A DNA stretch of 64,000 nt from Melampsora larici-populina 98AG31 (lineage: Eukaryota > Basidiomycota > Pucciniomycetes > Pucciniales > Melampsoraceae), in the NCBI RefSeq assembly GCF_000204055.1, contig NW_006768799.1:902840-966839 (forward strand). Reading direction: 5' to 3'. The notes under the pieces are model-generated. The model saw nothing but the letters and a program-made list of their open reading frames with translations. It ran no database searches and was not told the DNA's origin. Of the stretch, positions 22,849-35,068 are shown one piece after another; the stretch's first letter is position 1; each line of letters opens with the position of its first letter. The position numbers were made by a program, and so were the translations under genes.

Positions 22849-25800
22849 ATGGAACAACAAAACAACAGACCACATAGACCAGCCAAAGCAGAAAAGAAGA
22901 AACCCGAGAAAGGTCATAATCCAAAAGTAAGCGCTAATCGTAAATCTCTTGAACACCAAAACCTTGAAAACATTCTTACTTATAACCATCATCGATTTTG
23001 ATTTTTTTTGCGTTTTTTTCGGTAGGCCTTTGCACCTCAATCTGGAAGGAAGGCAGAAAAACAAGCTCGTAGGAACGTAGAACGTGATCAAACTAGATTA
23101 CATGTACCTTTACCTGATCGAACTTTTGGATTAAGACCTAATACCGGCACAAGTGTTCAAGATAGCAAAAGTGAGAAGTAATTTTTATCAAAAAATGGAC
23201 TTCAACTCAATTATCGATTTGCAAATTCCTCAATTTGGCTGATTCATAGTTTTTTTTTCTTGATCGTTAGATGCGCTTGTGAAGGATGATCCACCACCTC
23301 CTGTAATTGTAGCAGTAATGGGTCCGCCTGGTGTTAGTTTTTTCAATATATCTTGTTACATACATCTTATTCTTCTCAACTTACCGAAAATTTGATATTA
23401 TAGGTTGGAAAGACGACTTTGATTCGATCTCTTGTAAGAAGATATACAAAAACTACTCTTCCAGAAATCAAAGGACCTGTAACAGTAGTGGCCGGTAAAA
23501 ATAGACGACTCACTTTTATCGAATGTCCTAACGATTTGGGTGCTATGGTAGATCTTGCTAAAGTAGCTGATTTAGTACTCCTTGTGATTGATGGAAGTTT
23601 TGGATTTGAAATGGTGGGTCAAAAGTTGGAATTATGTTTCTTATCAGTACAATGTGATTGATCAGTTCTTTGATTACTCTAAAACAGGAAACTTTCGAGG
23701 CTTTATCGGCTTTGTCATCGCATGGTCTCCCTAAGCTTATGGCTGTTCTTACTCACTTGGACCTTATCAAAGGTACAGCAGCTTTAAAAGATCAAAAGAA
23801 ACGTCTCAAGCATCGGTTTTGGACTGAAGTTTATGATGGGGCTAAGATGTTCTATTTAAGTGGGGTTCAGAATGGTAGATATCCTGATCGCGAAATCGTT
23901 AACTTTACTAGGTCCGTTTTTCAAGACTTCTATTCGCATAATCTCATCTACCACTTCATTTTGACCAAGATTCTTATATTGTACAGATTTATAAGTGTAG
24001 TCAAATTCCGACCTTTGATTTTCCGTAACAGTCATCCTTATATTCTTGGTGATCGGTTTGAAGATCTTACTCCTAGAGAACAAGTTAGGATTACCCCTTC
24101 CTGCGATCGTACTATTGCTGTATGGGGCTATCTACGTGGAATTCCAATGCGACCCCCCTCCGATGTGGTGACACCTAAAGTACACGTACCCGGTTCTGGC
24201 GTCGATTACTTTTTTATCTCCAAGATGTCGGCTATCAATGATCCTTGTCCTTTACCAACTCTCGAAAGTGAAAAGAGGCGAAAGATTGCAGAAAAGCATA
24301 AATTAGTACATGCTCCTATGAGTGGTGGTGCAGGTGGTGCAGTAGTCTTTGATGGTGATACAGTTTGGGTGAATACAAGTGGACATTTTTCTAGACCAAA
24401 GGAAGAAAGATCAGATGATGAAGATGGAGTAGAATCTGATCTTGATAGTGATGCTATCGAAGAAGGAGTGAAGATGGTCACGGATCTTCAAGTATCTAAA
24501 AAAACTCTTGGAGATAGCGTCCACTCTACTCAAATCCGTTTATTAGGTAAATCAGAAAAACCTTTGCGCGTTTCGAAGGACTCGAAGGACTCTGGCGTCT
24601 CTTCCGAGGGTAGTGATGATGAATATGATGAAGATAGCGATGATGATGCCAGTGATGATGTTGATGCTAGCGATGATGAAAGCCTGGGATCTGAAGACGA
24701 ACCGATACCTGACGATGACCCGCAAGCAACAGGATCTTCTTCACGAGCTGATAATCGACTACGTCGTAGGGCCTTCTCGTCTGGTCAATCAGGCCTGGGA
24801 AACACGGGAGAGGCTGCATTTGCAGAAAGTGATTCAGATTTAGGGCTAGATTTCAACCAGGAAGAACATATGGAGAATGGCTCAAGCGATGACAAAGATG
24901 ATGATGATGATGATGATGGTCGCTTTGAGCATCTTGATTCTGAAGAAGATGATGGTATGAGCGCTACAGGACCAAGGTGGAAAGACAATCTAGCCGAAAC
25001 TGCTGCTCGTCTGGCATCAAGCCGTCGATCACGACCCAACCCTATGCGTTTAATTTATGACCTAGCGATGGATCCTGGTGAGGTCTGTAGGTGTCTTTCT
25101 GGAAACCCGGAGCCTGAACCCTCTGCCCCAGAAAAGCCCAAGGTCGATGAAGACGAACTCTTTGAACTCACCAAAAAGCATCCTATGATCGACGATGAAG
25201 ATAAAAATAACAAACGTTTTGCCTTCTATCGACAACCTGATGCTGCTAGTTTAGACGTTTGGAGCCAAGAAGCGTGGTTAAACGCCGTTCGAGGTCTTTT
25301 TATCACGGGTGATGGAGCCGAAGATGAAGGAGGAGTCGATGAAAAGTACGAAAGTGAAGGAGGCGATTTTGAGGATTTGGAGACTGGTGAAAAGGTTGAA
25401 GGCGCTGAAATCGATCAATCTGAACCAAAGCCTCGCGATGATAAGGACGCTTTATTAGCAAAGAAAGAAGCATTGAAACGGAAGTTTGATCGACAATATG
25501 ATGATTCATCTGATGAAGAGGCTCAAAAAGATTTTTATACTGAACAAAAGGAAGAGATCGCTAGAAGGATGGAAGCCACCTTACAAGAATTTGCGGATGA
25601 TGATCCTGAGACACGGATTGCAGTTGAAGGACATCGACCTGGTGCTTATGTTAGGATCGAGATTTCTGGTGTTCCACCAGAACTAGTGGAAAACTTTGAT
25701 CCTCATTTTCCTTTCCTTTTGGGAGGTTTATTACCTGGTGAAGACAGTCAAGGATTTGTACAAGTCAGGTTGAAGAAACATCGTTGGTACCCGAAAGTGT

Positions 25801-27004
25801 TGAAGACAAACGATCCATTGATCCTTTCAGCTGGATGGCGCCGATTTCAGACTGTTCCCATTTACTCTCTCGACGATGGGACTCGAAATCGTATGCTAAA
25901 ATACACACCCGAACATTCTCATTGTTTAGCTACCTTTTATGGTCCTGTTTCTGCACCCAACACGGGGTTGTGCGCATTTAGCCGAATGGGGAACCAAACG
26001 AGTAACTTTCGTATCTCGGCTACTGGGGTGGTATTGGATGTAGATGGTAGTAGCCGAATTGTTAAAAAACTAAAACTGACAGGATTGCCTTACAAGATTT
26101 TCAAGAACACGGCTTTTGTAAAAGGAATGTTTAATACTTCCTTAGAAGTTGCGAAATTCGAAGGTGCACAAATTCGAACTGTTTCTGGTATCAGAGGACA
26201 AATTAAGAAAGCTCTCGCCAAACCTGATGGATGTTATCGAGCAACTTTTGAAGATAAAGTTTTGATGAGCGATTTGATCTTCTTAAGGGCATGGTACAAC
26301 ATCAAGCCTAGGATGTTTTATACTCCTGTTGCATCGCTTCTTTTACCTAATAAGACTAGATGGCAAGGTATGCGATTGACAGGAGAAGTTCGACGTGACC
26401 AGAATATCGCAACACCTGTGGATGCCAACTCACACTACCGCGTAAGAATTCAAGGTCCTTCCCATTATCTAATTTTTGCTTCAACTAATCTTGAATCTTT
26501 CATGACTTTTATTTTGTGACGTAGCCTATAATTCGTGAGACGAGACGGTTCAACACTCTTAAAATACCTAAGAAGTTATCAGCATCATTACCATTTGCTA
26601 CAAAGCCAAAATCACAGAAACCACAGAAGAAACCCACTTATCTACAAGAAAGAGCAGTTGTACTTCAACCTGAGGAAAAGAAAGCATTGAATATCTTACA
26701 ACAAGCTCAAGCTGTATCAAAAGTTAGAGCACTCAAACGTAAAGAAACAAAAGCAGCTAAAAGTAAGTTAATTGAAATCTGGTCTGCACAATTCATCCAT
26801 CGGAACTTCTCTAATCTCATTTCTTTGTTTATGTTAGACGCACATAAGAAAAAATTGGCTGGATCTAATGATACCGGTAGATCAGAACGTGAAAAAGAAA
26901 CCAGAAAAGAGTTTTTCAAACAAGAAAGTAAAAGGAAAGCTGCTGAAGATTCTGGTGGGGGTAAACATCGCGGTGGAAAATCAAGTAAAAGGCAAAAGAC
27001 ATGA
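22849..27004 (+). CDS. BMS1: Ribosome biogenesis GTPase Bms1
   Basis: Eight exons: 22849-22926, 23026-23170, 23271-23332, 23404-23613, 23688-23911, 23987-26441, 26525-26762 and 26838-27004; 3579 nt, 1192 residues, close to yeast Bms1 (1183). Bms1 is the nucleolar GTPase of the 90S pre-ribosome that recruits Rcl1 for early 18S rRNA processing. N-terminus: P-loop GPPGVGKTT (92-100), [20 protein letters not shown] (CPND at 136-139) and VLTHLDL (187-191) in place of a standard NKxD, all typical of Bms1/Tsr1. The middle (about 330-650) is strongly acidic with an Asp run; the C-terminal RIBIOP_C domain contains [21 protein letters not shown] and FGPVSAP-like [11 protein letters not shown]. It ends in a Lys/Arg-rich tail. 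Intron 5 (75 bp) and intron 6 are recognised from splice sites and family continuity ([30 protein letters not shown]). Confidence 0.96.
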
Positions 27005-27923
27005 AACTAAGCTTAATTATCTAGAAATCTTTGTGACTTGGTTTATCTCCCTTATCTATCAGTAGATTAATGGATTTGAAAAAACTTACGGATGCATAGA
27101 TGTATCCATATTATATTCACATGGGCCAAGCTGATTGACTGATTGCGCATTTGTCGGATCTCGACTCTTCCAGTTTTGAGACTTTGGTGATCTACCTCGA
27201 TCGCAAAGAATTCATGGCTCATCGTCCACTGAAATTGATGAAACCCTGGAGTAAATGGCAATCTCATCTGAACTCTAATGCGATGTGCCCTGAAAACGTG
27301 GCCCAAGTTTGTGCGCACACACAAATGAGAATCCTCAAGCAGGTTTTCGAATCTTGGTCACTTTCCGCACAACCTTTAGAAATTAGCCTCACTGTCTTGT
27401 ATGCACGTCCCGGGGCTATTTCAAGCTCTCCGGGGTCTTGAGGCAAAGCACATCCTGAGAAGTTTGCAAGATTCATCAAGAATGTTGAATTCGATTAGAT
27501 CTCACCCGTTCAGGTGAGATTGTCGATCGTCTTTAGCTTGTCAATTGTTCTTTCATTTACGATTACAATTCCATATGAGTAAGAACCCATTCAAACTTCC
27601 GCTGCTCAACAACCATTATCTAATCATGTATGTACCTCTGGCGCGGATTGGAATGAAGAGGAAAAGAGAAAGTTACTGACTCGCACACAATGAAGAAACA
27701 ACAGGATATCGTGCCGTTAACCTGCGTGAATCAGGACTCGCACTCTTTTTGTCAGGAGAGGTAAATACTCAGCAATCAATAAAACGTTCATAGTGATATA
27801 ATATGCCATTGAGAAGAGAAAAATGAATGACGAAATAGATGGTCACGTGAGAGACTGTAAGATGGATATTGGAGGAACCCAAAACTAAATCAAGGAATAA
27901 TATAAATATAAGTATATATGCAA
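27005..27923. other. Intergenic, nothing recognised
   Basis: About 920 bp between the convergent BMS1 and glycosyltransferase genes. Open frames at about 27067-27480 on both strands overlap one another and carry no recognisable motif. Confidence 0.5.
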
Positions 27924-30315
27924 TCACTCAAGATCAAAATCATTAGAAGATCCGTCTTGCTTTCGATGATAAATCCTATTCCATTCTAAAATCAACCTAA
28001 ACATATAAGCTGCCATATCTTCCTTTCTCCATGAATCTTTTGCCCATTGTTGACCTTGAGTAGCAATCCTTTCTGCTAGATGATCTTGACCATCAATGAA
28101 AAAAGAAGTGATATCATATAAATCTTGATAATCAATTTTGGATGGTACATAATGATACCAAGCTTGGATTCGATCTGTATACCATTCTGGAAAGATAGTA
28201 GATTTGATAACTAAATGTTTCCCAGAAAGTAATCTATGAAACCTTCCACTCCAACCATTTCCATCTACATCTAATACATATTTGTATTCTAAAACATCTT
28301 CTGGTTTTACCCTTGGTACGAAATTGATTAGTTTTGCCATTTGACTACAAACTGGTTCCTCGCATTGAATTGGTTTATTAACAAAAGTGATATTGAAATA
28401 TTTTTCATTTAAAAGTGATCTTTCGATTTCAATCTCTTTGACTGCATCTGTTTCATTCGTTCCACCTACTAAGATCTTTGATTGGTTAGTCTTTTGATGA
28501 GTGAGTTCGTATAACCTCATTCTTTGTGATGTACGCCACTTAGGATTTCGATCACTAAAATCAGTCTATAATATGAAAGAAGGATATATCAATGATAGGT
28601 TTTTGATGTCTTTCAGATATAAACAAGTGACTTACGCCTGTGATAAATCAGATAAATCCCAAGGTGTTTTTGTAAATATCTTTCTTATGAGTATTTTTCA
28701 TTCAAAAGAGAAACACAAACCAGTAGTTGATCCTCGCCAATAGAGTTTGTTATATGGTCTCTTTTCCCAAGGAATCTCTTTGCCCTAGTCAAAGAAAAAT
28801 TATAAATGTGAGTCAAAGCCAAATAAGGAAGAGATAGAAGCATGAATTACACACAGGATAATGTGATAGATATTGTTCAAGTGGCGTCACAAGAATATCA
28901 GCATGAAGTGAATTTTTCGAGAAAGCGAAAAGTGGTACTAGAGGTCTTGGACCTGGAGGTGCAGTTGCTGTAACACCATGTAAATCAATCCTTTTAGGAT
29001 CAGTATTACAAATATCCATAGCTCTTCGATGATGATAGATCCATGAATGATTATTTGGAATAGTTTGATTTTGCTTGGTACGAATTGTAGAAGTTGGAGG
29101 ACAGTTTGCGTCCCATCCTTTTAAATGTCTATCATTTTGTACTTTATATTCTTTTGGTAAAACTGAAAGAGTATTACACATTAGCTTGAAATCCAAAATT
29201 CTTTCGAGAATGAATGCGAGGAAAGTTTAAGCCACAAATTATTGGACGTACATTGTTTTGATCTTGAAAGTTCAAATAATCTTCTCGATTGATCCCAGCC
29301 TAATAAAATCTGGGCACTATCATCCTCTTCCATCAAGATGGTAATAGGTTGTAATTTTGCTTTAGTATAATGATCATTAAACATTGAACATAAGTCGACC
29401 AATGCGCTGGCTCTTTCTAATTCTGATTCTCTCGTGATTGTTCCGTTATTGAAATTCAATTTAAAAGTTCTGGTGTGTTTCAGGTCAATTGATTCTGCTC
29501 GAGTTCGTAGTTCATCTGGTGGTCTGATTTTTGGCGGCGTGATAGTGAGCATTTTGTTGGATATCGAAGAGATAGGAGAACATGACTCACAAAGCCCAAA
29601 ATGGATACAAGTCCCTAGAGATTTGATCATATTCATCTACTAGGATTACTTTGTTTTCTTGAGCAAAAGAAAACCAACGATCGAACCCAGCTGGAGGTTT
29701 TCTACCGTACCTCCTTTTATATTCTAGCACAGCTTCTTTTAAAGTTTTAGATTGACGGTCAACTTTAGCTTCCCATTCAACTTTAGCCCTTTCGATGAGG
29801 GTCATGATGGGATGAGCTTCAAGTGGTGATGAGGCTGGGAACTGTAATAAGAGACGGCCATCTGGATGGTAAGTTAAGCCGGTTGCTGTAGTGTTAAGTG
29901 TATCGATTGGTACCATAGGAAATTGAATAGGCGAGAGAATGTCTTCAGGGTTGGGTGGTAGTACATTTGAGGGCTGATTAAATTGTTTTTTTCGGTCTGA
30001 TTGAGATGATATGGAGGGTTTTATTGACGAGGAATGAGATGCGAAGAGCTTTGCTGATTTGACTTTATTTGCGAGAAGCTTGGAAGTCTTGGGGACTGAA
30101 AGAGATGATATCCACGTTTGAAGTGATGGATTTTCAAACTTATCATATTTTGTGGCTCTGGTTGTGATTATTGAAGTTGGTGGTAAGAGTAAGAATCCAA
30201 TCACTAGGGAAATGATACACCATCCTAAGATATAAAAATAAAATTCCCCTTTTGATGACCCTTCGTGATTTTCTCCTATCCTTGAATATCTCTTGAAGTC
30301 ATTCCAGATTCTCAT
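27924..30315 (-). CDS. CAP10/GT90-type glycosyltransferase, type II membrane protein, with a predicted 2-nt microexon
   Basis: Six exons: 30315-29591, 29523-29252, 29162-28855, 28784-28721, 28637-28636 and 28565-27924; 2013 nt (670 residues). A short cytosolic N-terminus is followed by one membrane segment (about 25-46) and a lumenal stalk, then the catalytic domain: GRKPPAGFDRWFSFAQ, DLYPFWALPPDEL, LKGWDANCPP, LHGVTATAPPGPRPLVPLFA, YWRGSTTG (about 450-457) and DVDGNGWSGRFHRLLSGKHL (from about 556). This motif order defines the CAP10/GT90 family, which includes Cryptococcus Cap10, Cxt1 xylosyltransferase and POGLUT O-glucosyltransferases. The donor sugar cannot be told from sequence. The fifth exon is only GC, bounded by ..CACAG and GTAAGT; without it the frame breaks at a TGA. 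Confidence 0.88.
28636..28637 (-). other. Predicted 2-nt microexon of the GT90 gene
   Basis: On the minus strand the dinucleotide GC lies between a good acceptor (TTTATCACAG) and a good donor (GTAAGTCAC). The preceding exon ends in phase 1 (ACT ACT G) and the next begins ACT GAT TTT with a TAG just before it, so exactly two extra bases are needed. G plus GC gives Gly, producing the family-typical RGSTTGTDFSDRNP. Confidence 0.6.
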
Positions 30316-32362
30316 CGCTCGATTTAAGTGATTTTTTCGGTAATTGCCTTTTCAATTGACCTCTATGAGTTTTGCTTTTCGTGGTTTTTCTCGGCTCTGT
30401 CGAATCAAGCAAGGAAAGTGGTATGCTAGATATGCGAATGCTTGGTAGGCCTTCTCGGTAAAATAGTCCTGGTTGATTCAGTTCATGCGATCTTTGCCTC
30501 TGATTTATGATGAATTGCTATGATAGCTGATGATGATAGCCAAAAATGTTAAAGTCAAATGGGAAATGAAAAACAACAGCAAAGGAAGAATAGGAAGAAA
30601 GAAAAGACGATGAAAATAGCTGGAGGCTTTTTTTGAAAAGAGTTGAGTGGACAAATATTGACAAGAATGTTAAGGAATGAGATGGAAGTTGAAGAAGATA
30701 CTTTGGTTTGAATAAATTGTTACAACAGTCAATCAAGCCTGGTGGCGAAGGGAGTTTCTGTGAGGCTGGTACAATTAGGTTTACAAAGACAGAAATTCTG
30801 GTTTATATCATGACTCATGAGGAAAGATTGGGGAACACAAAACATACCTCAAACTCGACATCAGATTTTGGTTCGAGTGCACACTCTGCGCCAGTGAATC
30901 GACATCATCAAAATTTCAATTCGACTCCACTCTAACTTCCCTTCCGAACCCTATGGTTTATTTTCGGAATGAGGTCTTCATGTTTTGACGAACTTCGACT
31001 TGAATCACCACAAAGTCTACGTTCCATCCTACGTTCCCTCAACATCTCTTGAGACTCGCCCGGATTATTTGTCCATTCCCAAAATTCAACATACCGTGGA
31101 ACTATGGATATCAAGAACAACAAGCAGCTTGTCATCATATTGTCTATTCATGAAGAAGAATCAAATTGAATATCAGATGAAGAATTCTTTGTGATCAAAC
31201 CCCTTGTCAACCTGACTCGAGGTAAGTTGAATGATTGTTGTGATAAAGCCTAGAGATTTCTCTTCCTTGAAGCAAGAACTTTTATATAAAAAGATATCAC
31301 AAAAATAACGGTAGTTGCTTCTGTTGAATTAGTTTTCCTATCAAACAATATTTTAGTCGTATGAACCAACGAAAGTTGGAATTTATCTTGGTGGAAATAC
31401 GACAATTTTATTCCATGACCAATACTTTGAGGTTCTGGATTAAAAGTGGAGAGAAGAGAACAACTTAGAGATTCTAGATGGCAGCTTATTGATGGCGATT
31501 TTTATTCTCAATATAGTTTTTTTGAATGATTATGATAAAAGTGTGATTGAGACCAGCAAAGAGACGTGATCGAGAATAGCAAAGAGACAGATATTACAGA
31601 TGTTTCGAAAACAAATGTTCCTACAATCAAAGGGAGAGATAACAATTGTGAGTCCGACTCCCAGTATGTCAGGGCGTGTCTTTGACTCGTTCAATGAAAC
31701 TTTTGTACTCCATGAGGTTCATTTTTGCTTGTTAGTCTTCGTGAGATTTATTTTGAAAGATATCAACATGTATCACCTCAAGCTTAACGGATGGGAGAGG
31801 CTCTGATGATTGATCAATAGACTGTTTGCGCGCGAAGACTTATTTCATCTCCCTGTGCCCATGAGAACGGATTCAGAAATGAACTCAAATCCGAGAGGAC
31901 AAGGCTGGATAACTGCTACAGCTGATGAGACTGAGATGATAACAGACTTAACAGTCTGGATGAGAAAAGATGATGCTCAAGAATAACAGAATAGAGTTCG
32001 ACAAGGAAGGAAGAGCAAAGTGTGAAACTCTGCTGATAATAGATGCGAAAAAAACAGTTCATCCAGACAACGTTTACAAAAAAAGGGAAACCACCAGATA
32101 TGCTCTATGTAGCACTCTAGCACAGCGACACAACAAAGATTGCAATTCTATATCTTAATCACCGGTGTAGTTTTGTACCAAGAAACGACAAAAAAGCACC
32201 ACGATGACCAAGCTAGCCAAGAGGAGATACACAAGTCAGCAGATCGCGCAAAAGATATTGATAGAAAAGACTATAGATTGATCATTATATATAGGGAATC
32301 ATTATGATATTCAATGTATCAGCTCCAAGGCTCTAGGGGCATTTTCCGCGATGCAACACCAA
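30316..32362. other. Gene-poor region
   Basis: About 2 kb without a supportable gene. The left part is the glycosyltransferase promoter and leader; the rest has only short open frames on either strand. Confidence 0.5.
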
Positions 32363-32955
32363 TCAAAGGTGACTAAGCAACTCTGGTGACTGTGATACAA
32401 GCTTCGTCCCTCTCAATTTTACAAAGGTCACGCCTGTTGGATCATCGATATTCAGATGATTATCTTTGAGGTTGAGCTCGTGTAGACTTGCGGAATGCGC
32501 TCGCTTTGAAGCAACTACCAAAGGCTCCCACTTGTTTTTTACCCAGTCTAAGGCTTCTATCTTACCGCGCAACAAATCTGATTCACCGACATATTGGAAC
32601 TCGGGGTTGCCACCTTCCCACGAAAGCTTTACCTCGTTGTCAAATAGCATAGCTTCTGTCCGCCAAAGGAAATCCACTTCCGACGTACTCACGGCAATAA
32701 GAAGCCATGCTAGTACCATTAGAGTTCGAAGTGCGCAAGAATTTGATGAAGGGCGCCCAATCATGATCTGATAAGCGTCCATGTTCAAATCGTCAGTGAC
32801 GGCGTTCAACGTCTTGCAAAGGAAGAGATATGATTGGGATTCATCACTATTAGCACCCACTGTATATTGCAAGAGACTTGAGAAATATCTGCCAAGGAAG
32901 GGATTGTCAACAGCTATCTACAGCCGAAAACCAGCACGAATTCGACTCACTAACC
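32363..32955 (-). CDS. Small lineage-specific protein C with signal/anchor-like segment (5' end unresolved)
   Basis: The main exon is 32888-32363. It can be joined in frame to an upstream exon ending at 32955 (phase 2, GGTTAGTGAG donor), but no ATG lies in that exon's frame, so the start is uncertain. Candidate starts inside the main exon are ATG 32782 (MDAYQIMIG) and ATG 32764 (MIGRPSSNSCALRTLMVLAW). The latter gives a classic signal peptide (basic start, then LRTLMVLAWLLIAVSTS) and a product of about 133 residues. The mature part includes EVKLSWEGGNPEFQYVG, WEPLVVASKRAHSASLHELN and FVKLRGTKL. It is a diverged paralogue of the gene at 34295. No known domain recognised. Confidence 0.6.
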
Positions 32956-33214
32956 CTTTGAATACTTGACTTGTCGCGGAATCAAAAGACTTGACCCTCT
33001 TGATTGATGCGCGTTGGCGGGTTGTAAAGAGGACGAGGTAGCTCAGACGGATAATATCTGTGAGATATCGTAACAGGGACGAGTGCGCGTAAATAGCAGG
33101 CGCGAAGAACGACGATCGAGGCAAGACCAACCTGAAAACTGTGGTTTGTTGCAAGAATCCGAAAATGGAGGGAGGATGATGCAGAGGTGGGTTCGAAGTA
33201 CCCAACAATCACCG

Positions 33215-33225
33215 CTTTTTATATA
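33215..33225 (-). promoter_or_regulatory. TATA box upstream of gene C
   Basis: TATATAAAAAG on the minus strand lies upstream of the gene C exons. The paralogue at 34295 has a TATA-like element in the same relative place (35061-35068), followed in both by a CCCTCCAT-containing leader. Confidence 0.5.
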
Positions 33226-34294
33226 CTCTCAATGTCTTCGGCCTTGTAGGATATCCAGTTAATTCCCTCGTTAAATAGTCGAGATTTGGCATAGAAGTTT
33301 CCATAACGGTTTCAAATCTATACATACTGATTATTCTCGTCTTGAAGGCCGTTAAAATATGTACCAACATTTATTCTAGTGTTGCCTCCCCAATCTCCTG
33401 TGGGGTCTTCAGATGGCCTGCCTACTGGCCTAAAGGTTGCGGGCTGAACCCCTTCGATTCATCTTTTTCGATCTCAGATCGGCCAAGTTTGATGCCTATT
33501 TTCTCCGGTGATCAGATCCCTCGGGCGCTGAACTAAACACCGCGAGTGTCACAAGTTAAAACCTCCAAAGGGCGTGATCTTGCGCCAACTTGATACTTAT
33601 TCCTATTACTATCTTTGATCTGCCGGCTAGTCAGACTAATCTCAAGATTGAAGCCAACAAGTTCTCAAACAAGGCGCATCTTTTCAAGGATTGTAACATT
33701 TATGCCAAGCATGTCATCTATAAAATTGATCATATGCGGGATATATCTCGATACAAATATAAGACATCAATCAACTGGGGTAATTCAAATTGGGGGTGTT
33801 ACAGCCACTTCCAGAGGATTTCAACAACAGGAGAGTTTCAGTGATTGGTTGTTCTAGTAGATATATGGTTTTTGCATAAGGAATAACAAGAGAAAATGGT
33901 AGTGATATGATGTGTCTACCATATGAACTTCCCTGAACATGTGGAATACAAGGATTGATCTACCACAAAGAGTTTTCAAATGATTGGATCATAAAGATGA
34001 GAGGATATCAGGGTGGTAATCATTAAATTTGAGTAGTCCAAATTGACATAAAGCAACACAATTCAGACTGATAGATACTTTGAGGGTGACTGACTGCCCT
34101 GAATCTCTGGTTTTCTGGAGAAATTGGAAGACAGAAATGGTGAGGTCTCAAGGTGATTAAAAACCAAGGTTGTTGATATAACATTATGTCAAAGCATCAA
34201 TAAATGATATTCAAAATCAAGATCATGTATTAAGGAAGTTATATAGAAATTCCAGTTATGTACCCATCGGAAGCTAGTCAGTCAACAAAAACTA
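33226..34294. other. Intergenic between paralogues C and D
   Basis: About 1 kb separating the two tandem paralogues; small open frames only. Confidence 0.5.
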
Positions 34295-34939
34295 CTAATT
34301 TACATTTGAACTTGAAGCCCTGGTTACTGTGTAATAGGGCTCTGGGGAGGTATCCACAGATGGTGGCCTGTCCACAGCATTTGTCAATGTGATCCTCAAG
34401 TTCACAGATAATCCATTGTGATCAAACCTGATATGATCCTCTTCAATTGCAAGTTCATGTAGCATTGAGGAATGTTCATTCTTTGAAGCAACTACCAAAG
34501 TCTGCCAGCGGTCCTGGCTTGAATGGGGAACCTTCCAGTTCTCTGCCTCAATTTTGATGCAACGCCCACTTGATGATCCTACATACTTGAATTGAGGATT
34601 TGTGGCTTTCCATGATAGACCCAATTCATCTACTACCTTGAGGTTTTCACCATGAAACAACATAATCTGCTTTGCACACATAATAACATGAAAGCATGGT
34701 AGTGCCAGTAGAGCTTGAAGTGCACAAAAATTGAATGACCTGCACCAAATCATGATCTGATAAACATCTATTTTTTCAAGATCATCAGTGAAGGCTTGAA
34801 ATATGTCCATGGATTTTTTTGCACTCACTATATGTTCCAAGAGTGGTTGTCTGGATGGTGTATCTGTAGAAATCTCAAGGTCACAAGTCGGAAGGTTACC
34901 TAAAAGAGTCAAAAAAGTGGGGGTCAAAGAAGTACACAT
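34295..34939 (-). CDS. Small lineage-specific protein D, paralogue of C
   Basis: One open exon of 645 nt from ATG 34939 (214 residues); an inner ATG at 34753 would give 152 residues starting with a signal-peptide-like MIWCRSFNFCALQALLALPC. Alignment with gene C is clear: TDDL-KIDVYQIMIW against TDDLNMDAYQIMIG, LGLSWKATNPQFKYVG against VKLSWEGGNPEFQYVG, and LVVASKNEHSSMLHEL against LVVASKRAHSASLHEL. Since similarity extends upstream of the inner ATG, the longer start may be right; the hydrophobic stretch would then be internal. No known domain. A GTAACC donor-like site after TLLG near the start leaves an extra intron possible. Confidence 0.6.
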   Translation of the reverse strand: MCTSLTPTFLTLLGNLPTCDLEISTDTPSRQPLLEHIVSAKKSMDIFQAFTDDLEKIDVYQIMIWCRSFNFCALQALLALPCFHVIMCAKQIMLFHGENLKVVDELGLSWKATNPQFKYVGSSSGRCIKIEAENWKVPHSSQDRWQTLVVASKNEHSSMLHELAIEEDHIRFDHNGLSVNLRITLTNAVDRPPSVDTSPEPYYTVTRASSSNVN

Positions 34940-35060
34940 AGAGAGCAGGTGCAAAAGAATGACAGAGGAGCAACAAACTGGAATAATGAGGCTTGTTCAA
35001 AGAATGCAAGTATGAATTTTAGATGATGGAGGGGAAATTGAATGGTCCAAAACCACAGCT

Positions 35061-35068
35061 ACTTATAA
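35061..35068 (-). promoter_or_regulatory. TATA-like box upstream of gene D
   Basis: TTATAAGT on the minus strand upstream of gene D, matching in position the TATA box of its paralogue C. Confidence 0.4.

Noticed and set aside
27067..27480. Possible small gene between BMS1 and the glycosyltransferase
   Set aside because: Open frames on both strands overlap fully and neither shows splice sites, a signal peptide or a motif.
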